Positions 16,237-23,847 of a stretch of 64,000 bases of DNA are shown here, one piece after another; within the stretch, counting starts at the first letter, position 1; the number at the start of each line of letters is the position of its first letter. The DNA is from 66-474 sp040255405 (GTDB lineage Bacteria > Pseudomonadota > Gammaproteobacteria > Xanthomonadales > Rhodanobacteraceae). A program made the translations under genes and the position numbers. The DNA lies in NCBI GenBank assembly GCA_040255405.1, contig JBDZUX010000005.1, forward strand, positions 93,656-157,655, read 5' to 3'. The notes under the pieces were generated by a model. That model had not been told where the DNA came from and ran no database searches. It was given only the letters and a program-made list of their open reading frames with translations.

Positions 16237-16770
16237 GTGAACCTGAGGCAACGCCAATTCGACGCGCTGGTGCACGCCCACGCGGGCGACCTGTACCGCT
16301 TCGCGTATTGGCTGTGCGGCGACCCGTCGCGCGCCGAAGACCTGGTGCAGGAAACCATGCTGCGCGCCTGGCGGGCGCTCGATTCGCTGCACGATGCGGC
16401 CGCCGCCAAGCCGTGGCTGCTGACGATCCTGCGGCGCGAGCACGCGCGCACCTTCGAGCGCAAGGCGCTCGATCTCACGATCCTCGACGATGGCCTGAAA
16501 GACAGCATCCCCGACGAGGCGGCCGGTGCCGATCCCGAACAGGCGGGCAGCGATGCCGAGCTGCGCGAAGCCATCATGAAACTCGAACCCAAATACCGCG
16601 AGCCGCTGCTGATGCAGGTACTCGGCGGCTTTTCCTGCGAAGAGATCGCGGCCGAACTCGGCGTCAAACCCGGCGCGATCATGACCCAGTTGTTCCGCGC
16701 ACGCCACAAACTGCGCAAATCGTTGTCGGGCGACGCCACCGGCCGGGAGTCCGCCCATGGAATGTCTTGA
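16237..16770 (+). CDS. ECF-family RNA polymerase sigma factor
   Basis: A 177-residue ECF sigma factor. Region 2 is seen in AHAGDLYRFAYWLCGDPSRAEDLVQETMLRAWRA (residues 14-46) and region 4 in LEPKYREPLLMQVLGG followed by FSCEEIAAELGVKPGAIMTQLFRARHKL (116-160). A GTG start is used. The downstream gene overlaps by 14 bases and encodes a membrane protein with an N-terminal cytosolic part, the usual anti-sigma partner. Target genes and signal are unknown. Confidence 0.9.
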   Translation: MNLRQRQFDALVHAHAGDLYRFAYWLCGDPSRAEDLVQETMLRAWRALDSLHDAAAAKPWLLTILRREHARTFERKALDLTILDDGLKDSIPDEAAGADPEQAGSDAELREAIMKLEPKYREPLLMQVLGGFSCEEIAAELGVKPGAIMTQLFRARHKLRKSLSGDATGRESAHGMS

Positions 16771-17491
16771 GTTTCGCCGCCGGCTTGCCGCCGAGCCGGG
16801 CTCGCGCGATCCCGAATTCCTTGCCCATCGCGACGGCTGCCATGCCGGCTGCACCGAAAGCTGGTGGCGCGCGCAACGCCTGGAACGGCAACTCCGGAAT
16901 GTCCTGCAATCGGCCAACACACCCGAAGACCTGGGCGAGCGCGTGCTACTGGCCCAGGCCACGTCGTTGCGCGGGCGCGCGCGTCACCGCTGGCAGATCG
17001 GATTGGCGCTCGCGGCTTCGCTGCTGGTCGCACTGGTCGCGGCCGGTTATGCGTGGAACCTGCGCCCGGCCGATGGCGGCCCGCTGGCCGGCATGGCGAT
17101 CGCGCACGTTCGCAGCGAAGCCTTCTCGCTCACGATGACCCGGCCGATCGACGCCACGCAAATTCGCCCGGTGTTCGCGAAACGCGGCGTTGCCCTGCGC
17201 GACGTGCCGGCGCACGCCGTCTTCGCCGCCGACTGCAGGGTCGGACCTTACCGGGCGGTGCATCTGGTGCTGCGCGAAAACGGCAGCCCCATCACGGCGC
17301 TGTACGTCGTCGGCCACCGTGTCGCCGACGCGCGGGATTTCAGCCGCGCCGGCTGGCACGGCCGCGAAGTGCCGATCGGCGATGGCACGCTGGTGCTGCT
17401 GGGCAATGGCAGCGCCGGGTTCGCTGCCGCAGAACGCGCGCTTTCGAGCGCGGTGCTCGGTCCGCTCCGGCAAACGGTCGAGCCGACGTGA
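16757..17491 (+). CDS. DUF3379-like anti-sigma factor
   Basis: A 244-residue membrane protein. It begins MECLEFRRRLAAEPGSRD, with the H-x3-C-x3-C arrangement (HRDGCHAGC) that resembles a zinc anti-sigma domain, has one TM helix (IGLALAASLLVALVAAGYAW, near 83-102) and a periplasmic part. The layout and overlap with the sigma gene support an anti-sigma role; family members of this type are known as DUF3379. The periplasmic domain (HVRSEAFSLTMTRPIDATQI onward) would sense the signal. Confidence 0.8.
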   Translation: MECLEFRRRLAAEPGSRDPEFLAHRDGCHAGCTESWWRAQRLERQLRNVLQSANTPEDLGERVLLAQATSLRGRARHRWQIGLALAASLLVALVAAGYAWNLRPADGGPLAGMAIAHVRSEAFSLTMTRPIDATQIRPVFAKRGVALRDVPAHAVFAADCRVGPYRAVHLVLRENGSPITALYVVGHRVADARDFSRAGWHGREVPIGDGTLVLLGNGSAGFAAAERALSSAVLGPLRQTVEPT

Positions 17492-17565
17492 GCGTGCCCG
17501 CTTTCTCCAGCAGGCGGCTGCGGCATCGGCGATAATCCGCCCCTGTCCCACGCCAGGCGCCGCCG

Positions 17566-18282
17566 ATGCCCGAGCTTTCCGTGGTCGTGCCCGTGTTCAA
17601 CGAGCGCGACAACATTCCGCCGCTGCTTGCCGAAATCGCCGCCGCGCTGCGCGGGCGCGCCAATTACGAAGTCGTGTACGTGGACGACGCAAGTTCCGAC
17701 GATTCGTTCGACGTGCTGAAGGCCGAGCGCGCAAAGCACCCGGAGCTTCGCATCGTGCGACACCTCAAGCAAAGCGGCCAGAGCACGGCGATCCGGAATG
17801 GCGTGCGTGCGGCGCACGGTGCCTGGATCGCCACGCTGGATGGCGACGGCCAGAACGATCCGGCCGATATTCCGAAACTGCTCGAAGCGCGCAAGAGCGC
17901 CCATCCCAAAGTGAAGCTGTTCGCCGGCTGGCGCACCACCCGTCGCGATTCGTTCAACAAGCGCATTTCGTCGAAGATCGCCAACGGCGTGCGCTCGCGC
18001 ATGCTGCGCGATGCGACGCCCGACACCGGCTGCGGCCTGAAACTGTTCGAGCGCGACACGTTCCTGGCACTGCCCTACTTCGACCACATGCATCGTTATT
18101 TGCCGGCGTTGGTGAAACGCGCCGGCTTCGAGAGCGTCAGCATTCCGGTCGGCCACCGTCCGCGTACCCGCGGCGTGTCCAAATACGGGATGCTGGACCG
18201 GCTGTGGGTGGGCCTCGCGGACTTGCGCGGCGTTGCATGGTTGATGCGCCGCGCGAAGGTGACCGACACCGAGGAACTGTGA
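17566..18282 (+). CDS. Family 2 glycosyltransferase (DPM1-like)
   Basis: A 238-residue soluble GT2 enzyme. LSVVVPVFNERDNIPPLL is the N-terminal nucleotide-binding start, VYVDDASSDDSFD carries the first acidic pair, and ATLDGDGQNDPADIP the DxD-like metal site. The C-terminal TGCGLKLFERDTFLALPYFDHMHRYLP region and RTRGVSKYGMLDRL resemble dolichol/undecaprenyl-phosphate sugar synthases. It probably makes a polyprenyl-phosphate-linked sugar; sugar and acceptor are unknown. Its stop codon overlaps the first bases of the inverted-repeat element before recQ. Confidence 0.88.
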   Translation: MPELSVVVPVFNERDNIPPLLAEIAAALRGRANYEVVYVDDASSDDSFDVLKAERAKHPELRIVRHLKQSGQSTAIRNGVRAAHGAWIATLDGDGQNDPADIPKLLEARKSAHPKVKLFAGWRTTRRDSFNKRISSKIANGVRSRMLRDATPDTGCGLKLFERDTFLALPYFDHMHRYLPALVKRAGFESVSIPVGHRPRTRGVSKYGMLDRLWVGLADLRGVAWLMRRAKVTDTEEL

Positions 18283-18365
18283 AACCGGGGTCAGAGTGCA
18301 CTTTCATGGAGGAGTCGATTTCCACCGCAAGCCTGGATTCGAAAGTGCACTCTGACCCCGGTTTC
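18281..18365. mobile_element. 85-bp perfect inverted-repeat element (REP/MITE-like) at recQ start
   Basis: Two identical 25-base arms face each other at 18281-18305 and 18341-18365, separated by 35 bases. The arm contains GGGGTCAGAGTGCACTTTC, a motif commonly seen next to REP-associated tyrosine transposases (knowledge of the family, not searched here). No transposase is present, so it would be a non-autonomous copy. The left arm starts at the stop codon of the glycosyltransferase; the spacer and right arm encode the first residues of RecQ. No target-site duplication is clear. Confidence 0.75.
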
Positions 18366-20168
18366 GCCCCGCTTGCCGTCCTGCGTGACGTATTCGGGTA
18401 CGGCGCGTTTCGCGACCGCCAGCAGGCCATCATCGAACATCTGGTCGCGGGCGGCGACGCGCTGGTGCTGATGCCGACCGGCGGCGGCAAGTCGCTGTGC
18501 TACCAGATTCCCGCGTTGCTGCGCGAAGGCACCGCGGTCGTGGTCTCGCCGCTGATCGCGCTGATGCAGGACCAGGTGGAAGCGTTGCATCAATTCGGAA
18601 TCGCGGCGGCGTTCCTCAATTCCAGCCTCGATGCAGCCGCGCAAAGCGATGTCGAGCGGCGCTTCCTTCGCGGCGGCTTGAAACTTCTGTACGTCGCGCC
18701 CGAGCGGTTGCTCACCGGGCGTTTCCTTGACCTGCTCGAACGCGCGAATGTTTCGTTGTTCGCGATCGACGAGGCCCATTGCGTGTCGCAATGGGGCCAC
18801 GATTTCCGGCCCGAGTACCGCGAGCTCACGGTGCTGCACGAACGCTTCCCCGGGGTCCCGCGCATCGCCCTCACCGCGACCGCCGACGCCCCGACCCGGC
18901 GCGAGATCGTCGAGCGCTTGTCGCTCGACCAGGCCCGGCAGTTCATCTCCAGTTTCGACCGGCCCAACATCCGCTATCGCGTCGCGCAGCGCGACCAGCC
19001 GCGGCAGCAATTGAAGGCGTTCCTGGCTGGACATCGGGGCGAGTCGGGCATCGTCTACTGCCTGTCGCGGCGCAAGGTCGAAGAGACCGCGGCGTGGCTC
19101 GCCGAACAGGGCATCGAAGCATTGCCCTACCACGCCGGGCTCGACGCAGCCACGCGCACCGCCAACCAGCAGCGCTTCCTGCGCGAGGACGGCATCGTGG
19201 TATGCGCGACGATCGCCTTCGGCATGGGCATCGACAAACCGGACGTCCGCTTCGTGGCGCACCTGGACCTGCCGAAAAGCCTCGAAGGCTACTATCAGGA
19301 AACCGGGCGCGCCGGCCGCGATGGCCTGCCGGCCGACGCGTGGATGACCTACGGTCTGAGCGATCTGGTCACGCTGGCCCAATTCATCCAGCAGTCCGAC
19401 GCCGACGAAGCGCGCAAGCGGCTGGAGCGCGCCAAGCTTGACGCGCTGCTGGCGTTTGCCGAATCGACCCGCTGCCGTCGTCAACAACTGCTGGCGTACT
19501 TCGGCGAAACGCTGCCTGAAGCCTGCGGCAATTGCGACAATTGCCTCGAACCGCCGCCCACGTGGGACGCCACCGAGGCGGCGCAGAAGGCGCTTTCATG
19601 CGTATACCGCACGGGGCAGCGGTTCGGCGTCGGTTACCTGATCGACGTCTTGCTCGGCAAGGACAACGAGCGCATCCAGGCGCAGCGGCACGACCGGCTT
19701 TCGGTACACGGCATCGGTTCCGAACTCGACGCACGGCAATGGCGCGGCGTGTTCCGGCAACTGGTCGCCCGCGGCCTGCTGAGCCCCGACCCCCAAGGCT
19801 ACGGAACCTTGCGACTGACCGCGGCCGCGCACCCGGTCCTGCGCGGCGACGAAACCGTGCACCTGCGCCGGGAGCCCGACCGTGCCGAGCGCCGCGCCAA
19901 ACGCCGCGCCGGCACCACGGGCAACCGCCAAAGCCTCGACATCGCGCCGCACGAGGAACCGCTGTGGAATGCCCTGCGCGACGCACGCGCGAAGCTGGCG
20001 AAGGAACAGGGCGTACCGGCGTACGTGATCTTCCATGACGCCACCTTGTACGCGATGCTGCGCGAGCGCCCCCGGGACCGCGAGGCGCTGGCCGCCATCA
20101 GTGGCGTCGGTGCCCTGAAGCTGGAACGTTACGGCGCGCGCTTCCTGGCTGTGCTGCGCAACGCCTGA
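18306..20168 (+). CDS. recQ: ATP-dependent DNA helicase RecQ
   Basis: A 620-residue RecQ helicase. The Walker A motif LMPTGGGKSLCYQIP, DEAH box FAIDEAHCVSQWGHDFRPEY, motif VI QETGRAGRDG, the zinc-binding four-cysteine cluster (CRRQQLLAYFGE ... ACGNCDNC), winged-helix RQC region and a C-terminal HRDC domain (EEPLWNALRDARAKLAKEQ onward) are all present. It unwinds DNA at stalled forks and in RecF recombination. The N-terminal 20 or so residues are encoded by the inverted-repeat element: ATG 18306 is just after the left arm, and the only other in-frame start before the conserved VLRDVFGYGAFRDRQ is a GTG (18345) in the right arm. Neither has a good ribosome-binding site. Confidence 0.93.
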   Translation: MEESISTASLDSKVHSDPGFAPLAVLRDVFGYGAFRDRQQAIIEHLVAGGDALVLMPTGGGKSLCYQIPALLREGTAVVVSPLIALMQDQVEALHQFGIAAAFLNSSLDAAAQSDVERRFLRGGLKLLYVAPERLLTGRFLDLLERANVSLFAIDEAHCVSQWGHDFRPEYRELTVLHERFPGVPRIALTATADAPTRREIVERLSLDQARQFISSFDRPNIRYRVAQRDQPRQQLKAFLAGHRGESGIVYCLSRRKVEETAAWLAEQGIEALPYHAGLDAATRTANQQRFLREDGIVVCATIAFGMGIDKPDVRFVAHLDLPKSLEGYYQETGRAGRDGLPADAWMTYGLSDLVTLAQFIQQSDADEARKRLERAKLDALLAFAESTRCRRQQLLAYFGETLPEACGNCDNCLEPPPTWDATEAAQKALSCVYRTGQRFGVGYLIDVLLGKDNERIQAQRHDRLSVHGIGSELDARQWRGVFRQLVARGLLSPDPQGYGTLRLTAAAHPVLRGDETVHLRREPDRAERRAKRRAGTTGNRQSLDIAPHEEPLWNALRDARAKLAKEQGVPAYVIFHDATLYAMLRERPRDREALAAISGVGALKLERYGARFLAVLRNA

Positions 20169-20210
20169 TCCTGGTGACAAGCGTGCGACGATGGACCGAC
20201 AGGGCGTCGC

Positions 20211-20254
20211 AAACCGATTCCGGATCGCGCTGCGCGCGTCCGGAATGACCACCC
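20211..20254 (-). repeat. REP-like palindrome, GTCATTCCGG family
   Basis: Read on the minus strand this is GGTCATTCCGGACGCGCG ... GCGCGATCCGGAATCGGTTT, an imperfect hairpin ending in the family's shared CCGGAATCGGTT. Together with the oppositely oriented copy at 20292-20345 it forms a pair between recQ and the rhodanese gene. Confidence 0.65.
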
Positions 20255-20291
20255 GGGATTGGGCAAGGCGTTGCACCCCCGACCCGTGCCG

Positions 20292-20345
20292 TTTGTCATT
20301 CCGGGGCGGTATGCAGCTCCATCGCAGACCGAACCCGGAATCGGT
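20292..20345 (+). repeat. REP-like palindrome, GTCATTCCGG family
   Basis: Starts TTTGTCATTCCGGGGCGGT and ends GAACCCGGAATCGGT. CCGGG/CCCGG arms enclose a variable loop. It is the partner of the inverted copy at 20211-20254. Together they fill most of the 206-base gap between recQ and the rhodanese gene. Confidence 0.65.
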
Positions 20346-20374
20346 CTGGAAGCATCGAGCAGCGCACCGTCACG

Positions 20375-20818
20375 TCAGCGTTTGCCTTTTGCCAACGGCA
20401 GATCCGCGCGCCGCCATGCATCCAGCCCGCCGGCCAGCGTCGCGACCTGGGTGAAGCCGGCCTTGACCAGCCGCCTGGCGGCCTTGCCCGATTCCATGCC
20501 GTTCTTGCATACGGTCACGACCTGCAGGTCCTTCGCCTTGGCGAGGTCCTTGTTCTCGGGGTCGAACTGGCTGGGCGCGATGTGCTTCGATCCGGTGATG
20601 TGGCCCTTCTCGAAATCGGCGATCGCTGACATGTCGATCACCAGCGGCTCGCCGCGATTGATCATCTGCACCAGCGCGCCCGGCGTCAGCTCGCGGAAGC
20701 CCCGGAACTGGCGCGACACCTCCAGCGCGAGCAACGCGAGGATGATCACGATAAGCGCCGCCACCAGCAACACGTGGTTGGCGATGAATTGCGGCAGGCG
20801 GGTCAGGAACTCATGCAT
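20375..20818 (-). CDS. Membrane-anchored rhodanese-domain protein (YibN-like)
   Basis: A 147-residue protein: one N-terminal TM helix (FIANHVLLVAALIVIILALLAL, about 11-32) followed by a cytoplasmic rhodanese domain. The active-site loop VCKNGMESGKAARRL has catalytic C104 in a six-residue loop as in single-domain sulfurtransferases. TM-anchored rhodaneses of this form resemble E. coli YibN. It moves sulfane sulfur between thiols; the real acceptor is unknown. The neighbours give no functional hint. Confidence 0.85.
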   Translation of the reverse strand: MHEFLTRLPQFIANHVLLVAALIVIILALLALEVSRQFRGFRELTPGALVQMINRGEPLVIDMSAIADFEKGHITGSKHIAPSQFDPENKDLAKAKDLQVVTVCKNGMESGKAARRLVKAGFTQVATLAGGLDAWRRADLPLAKGKR

Positions 20819-20898
20819 CGCGATGTCTTGATCGGAGGTGAGCCGCGCATTATCGAAGAACCAGCGAAATCATGCATCCCGATGCGCGGGGCGGGTTG

Positions 20899-21004
20899 GC
20901 TGTCGTGAAAAGCGGAGCGGGATGCCCATTCGAGTGCTGCAAAAACGCCGAATCACGGCGCTACATCTAGGTTTCGTCACGCAGCGGTCAGGGATTGGTC
21001 GCAC
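20899..21004 (+). repeat. ~105-bp dispersed repeat, copy 2
   Basis: Begins GCTGTCGTGAAAAGCGGAG and ends GCGGTCAGGGATTGGTCGCAC, matching the ends of the elements at 14278 and 42175 at the same spacing. It fills the gap between the rhodanese gene and a lipoprotein gene, reaching to the base before the lipoprotein stop codon. Confidence 0.5.
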
Positions 21005-21412
21005 TCATCGTGGCGTAATGTCGGGCAAGCCCGACTCCAGCCACCAGCGCTTGGCCTGCGCGTCCCAATGCCAGGTCTGGTGGTCCAGCACGCTGTAGAC
21101 GCGCTGGCTGGTGTTGACGATCAGGCCGATCGTGGCGGTCTGCTCGATGGTGTCGGGCCCCGTGGCCATGGGGCCGGATGCATCGTATTGGGCCACGCGC
21201 ACGGTGTTGTAGAGCGCCTTCTGCTGGTCGGTCAGCGGGTGCGCGGCACGCACCGCCGGATCGACATACTGCCACGCGCTCTGGAAATCGCCCCAGCGCA
21301 GCGCGGCGCCGTACTCGTCCAGCGTCTGGTCGCGCAGGGTGTCCTTTCTCTGCAGCGTGCTGCAACCGGCCAGCAACAACAGCGTGGCACCCACGAGCAT
21401 GATTCGGCGCAT
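21005..21412 (-). CDS. Small predicted lipoprotein
   Basis: A 135-residue protein with a type II signal peptide: MRRIMLVGATLLLLAGCSTLQ, lipobox LLAGC with the modified cysteine at residue 17. The mature part (LDEYGAALRWGDFQSAWQYVD ... WHWDAQAKRWWLESGLP) is conserved-looking and rich in Trp, compatible with an outer-membrane-attached periplasmic domain. I do not recognise a family with certainty. It is followed on the same strand by the rhodanese gene after the repeat element. Confidence 0.75.
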   Translation of the reverse strand: MRRIMLVGATLLLLAGCSTLQRKDTLRDQTLDEYGAALRWGDFQSAWQYVDPAVRAAHPLTDQQKALYNTVRVAQYDASGPMATGPDTIEQTATIGLIVNTSQRVYSVLDHQTWHWDAQAKRWWLESGLPDITPR

Positions 21413-21458
21413 GACGATCTCCCGGCAACGATTCGAGTTCGATTGTGCCGGAATGCGC

Positions 21459-21920
21459 CTACGGGCGCAGCCTGGCGAAGAAGCGCGCGGTCAGCAGTGT
21501 CGCCGGACGCTGCTCGCCGACGATTTCGCACACCACGTCGACGTGCCCCTTGCCGCGCGCCCGCACCGCGTCGACCAGGCGCGCCAGCGCACCGGGTTGC
21601 GTGAATCGCGCGACGCCGCGCAATTCGTTCCATACCGGCTCCTGATAACGCAATTCCGAACTGCCCACGTAGATGTCGCAGGCGATCGCTTGCGCACGCA
21701 GGCCCAATTCGACCAGGCCCCACCCGGCCAGCGTCAGCAAGGAGGCCATGCTGCCTCCGAACGCACAGCCCTTGTCGTTGACGTTGGGCGCGAGCGGTGC
21801 GGTCATCTCGAGCAGGTCGCCGGTGTAGCGGCGCACCTTCAGGTCGATGGCGTCGGCCAGCGGAATGGTTTCGCGGATGTGGGATTCGAGTGCCGCGGCG
21901 GCGGAGTCTTGATCGTTCAT
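21459..21920 (-). CDS. YiiD C-terminal-like hotdog thioesterase
   Basis: A 153-residue hotdog protein. LAPNVNDKGCAFGGSMASLLTLAGWG matches the 'N-x-x-G-T-x-F-G-G-S' block of the YiiD_C putative thioesterase family, where the Asn and Gly-rich stretch sit at the acyl-CoA site. Start ATG 21920 is chosen over an upstream in-frame ATG because it begins just before the fold. Substrate unknown. It reads away from hemD with 65 bases between them. Confidence 0.8.
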   Translation of the reverse strand: MNDQDSAAAALESHIRETIPLADAIDLKVRRYTGDLLEMTAPLAPNVNDKGCAFGGSMASLLTLAGWGLVELGLRAQAIACDIYVGSSELRYQEPVWNELRGVARFTQPGALARLVDAVRARGKGHVDVVCEIVGEQRPATLLTARFFARLRP

Positions 21921-21973
21921 CGCGCAAGTGTGTCGTGGCGCGCGCGGCGCGACAAGACTCATCCACGCTCGCC

Positions 21974-21985
21974 TATCATCGCCGC
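21974..21985 (+). promoter_or_regulatory. Putative -10 element giving leaderless hemD mRNA
   Basis: TATCAT (21974-21979) lies 6 bases before the hemD ATG, so transcription started at the usual distance would begin at or next to the start codon. No ribosome-binding site precedes the ATG. A clear -35 was not found. Confidence 0.4.
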
Positions 21986-22771
21986 ATGGCTCGAACCCGC
22001 CCACTTGCCGGCATCCGCGTCGCGATCACCCGTCCCGCCGGAACGGGCGCGGCGTGGGTTCGGCGCATCCGGAAACTCGGGGGCACGCCGCTGCTGCTGC
22101 CGGGCGCCAGCCTTCGCCCCGCGCACGATGCGGTCGCCGCGCGCCAGGCGCTGCGCGCCGCGCTGGCGGGCGAGGTCGCGATCTTCACCAGCCCCGCGGC
22201 GGTGCGTTTTGCGCGAGCACTCGGCCTGCCCCGGACACGCCCGCACGTGCTGGCTCCGGGCGCAGGCACCCTCCACGCCCTGCAGCGCGCGGGTTTCGCG
22301 GACGCCGAAGCGCCCGCGCGCGAAGACAGCGAAGGGATCCTGGCGCTGCGGGCGCTGCAGCGCATCGACGGGTTGCGCATCGGTCTTGTCGGCGCGGCGG
22401 GGGGCCGCGGCCTGCTGGAGCGCGAACTCGCGGGGCGCGGCGCGACGGTCGTGCGTGCGAACGTTTATCGACGCCTCCCGGCACGGCTCGATCGCCGTCA
22501 CGCCGACGCCATGCAGCGGGACACGCGCAAACCGCTGTACGTGTTGCTGTCCAGCGCGGAAGCGCTCGCCAACATCCTGGCTGCGTTGCCGGCGGACGCA
22601 CGCCGCGCGTTGTGCGCCGGCAACGCCGTCGTCAGCAGTGCACGCCTGGCCACCGCGGCGCGCGCGGCAGGTTTCGCGCGCGTATTGCGCGCCACGTCGG
22701 CGCACGTTGATGCGATGCTTGCCGCCGTGAACGGCGATGCCGCGCCGGGCGCTGCTAGCATGCCACCATGA
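21986..22771 (+). CDS. hemD: Uroporphyrinogen-III synthase
   Basis: A 261-residue HemD, which closes hydroxymethylbilane into uroporphyrinogen III. Sequence conservation in this family is low; the call rests on VAITRPAGTGAAWVRRIRKLGGTPLLLP at the N-terminus, AIFTSPAAVRFARALG, VLAPGAGTLHALQRAGF, GLVGAAGGRGLLERELAGRGA and the C-terminal VLLSSAEALANILAALP ... VVSSARLATAARAAGF (segments quoted in parts). Its stop overlaps the hemX start by four bases. hemC, normally just upstream, is absent; instead a divergent thioesterase lies there. Confidence 0.88.
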   Translation: MARTRPLAGIRVAITRPAGTGAAWVRRIRKLGGTPLLLPGASLRPAHDAVAARQALRAALAGEVAIFTSPAAVRFARALGLPRTRPHVLAPGAGTLHALQRAGFADAEAPAREDSEGILALRALQRIDGLRIGLVGAAGGRGLLERELAGRGATVVRANVYRRLPARLDRRHADAMQRDTRKPLYVLLSSAEALANILAALPADARRALCAGNAVVSSARLATAARAAGFARVLRATSAHVDAMLAAVNGDAAPGAASMPP

Positions 22772-23847
22772 TCGAAGACCCTGCCGAAGCAACCACCCCC
22801 GAAACCAAACCGCGCCGGCCCCGCGGGCGCATCCCCGGTCTCGCCGCACTCGCGGTGATCGTCGCGATCCTGGCGCTGGCCGTGGCGGCGTGGAGCGTCT
22901 GGCGCCTGCAACGCTTCGCGCATTCGGAGGAAGCCGCGCGCAATCAGGACGCGGCCACCATCGCCGCACTGCAAAGCCAGCTCGCGGCCGGCAACCAGCA
23001 GGCGCAAGCCGGCAGCCGGCGCATCGAAACCCTGGAAACCGGCCTCGACGATCTCCGCACGACCACGCAAGGCCTCGGCCGCCGCGTCGCGAATCTCGAA
23101 ACCGCGTTCACCAACTTGAACGGCCAGCAGCAGTCGGGCCGCGACACGTTGCTGCTCAACGACGCCGAAATGCTGCTTCGCACCGGCCAGCAACGCTACG
23201 AGCTGTTCCACGACAGCGCCAGCGCATTGAAAGCCTATTCGCAGGCGATCGAGGTCTTGGCGCAGGTGCAGAACCCGGCTTACGCGCCGGTGCGTGCCAG
23301 CGCCACCACCGAGCGCGATGCCCTGGCCGCCGCCGCGCCGCCTTCGCGACAGGCGGCGCTGGATACCCTCGCCAGCCTGCGCGGCAAAACCGCGACGCTG
23401 CCCCTGGCGAGCGGTGGCGGTCCCGCATCCGGTTCGTCCACCGCCAAGCCGGGCTTCTGGTCGCGCGTCGGCCACGCCTTCAGCGGCATCGTCACGGTCA
23501 GCCATGACAACGGCGGCACGGTCCCGCTCGCCGATCCACGGCTCGCGCCGCAGGCGCTCGCACTGGACCTCGCGCAGGCGCAGGAAGCGTTGCTGGCGTT
23601 CGATGACGCCCGTTATCGCGATGCGCTGCAGCGCGCGGACGCCCTCCTGGCCGCGCAGTACGATCCGCAGGATGCCGGCGTGAAGGATACGCGCGCGCAG
23701 ATCGCGACCCTGTTGGCGCAGCGCGCATCGGGTCCGGCGCCGCAACTCGGCGGCGCGCTGGCGCAACTGCAAAGCCTGCGCACCAGCCAGACCCCGGTCG
23801 TGCCGGCGTCACCCGCCGCCGCGGCCAGTAGCGGAGTCAGGCCATGA
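22768..23847 (+). CDS. hemX: HemX-like membrane protein
   Basis: A 359-residue bitopic membrane protein: proline/arginine-rich cytoplasmic start, TM helix IPGLAALAVIVAILALAVAAW (about 22-42), a coiled coil (HSEEAARNQDAATIAALQS through TLETGLDDLR), then a periplasmic domain with LLLNDAEMLLRTGQQRYELFHD and DARYRDALQRADALLAAQ. This is the HemX of the hemDXY operon, often wrongly called uroporphyrinogen-III C-methyltransferase; no SAM-binding methyltransferase domain is present. Its role in haem synthesis is unclear. Overlaps both neighbours by 4 bases. Confidence 0.88.
   Translation: MIEDPAEATTPETKPRRPRGRIPGLAALAVIVAILALAVAAWSVWRLQRFAHSEEAARNQDAATIAALQSQLAAGNQQAQAGSRRIETLETGLDDLRTTTQGLGRRVANLETAFTNLNGQQQSGRDTLLLNDAEMLLRTGQQRYELFHDSASALKAYSQAIEVLAQVQNPAYAPVRASATTERDALAAAAPPSRQAALDTLASLRGKTATLPLASGGGPASGSSTAKPGFWSRVGHAFSGIVTVSHDNGGTVPLADPRLAPQALALDLAQAQEALLAFDDARYRDALQRADALLAAQYDPQDAGVKDTRAQIATLLAQRASGPAPQLGGALAQLQSLRTSQTPVVPASPAAAASSGVRP

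Noticed and set aside
18281..18365. Inverted repeat as an intrinsic terminator or CRISPR-type repeat
   Set aside because: The stem is much longer than a terminator, has no T-tract, and there is only one pair with no spacer array.
22768..23847. hemX as uroporphyrinogen-III C-methyltransferase
   Set aside because: No SAM-binding methyltransferase motifs; the protein is one TM helix, coiled coil and periplasmic domain.
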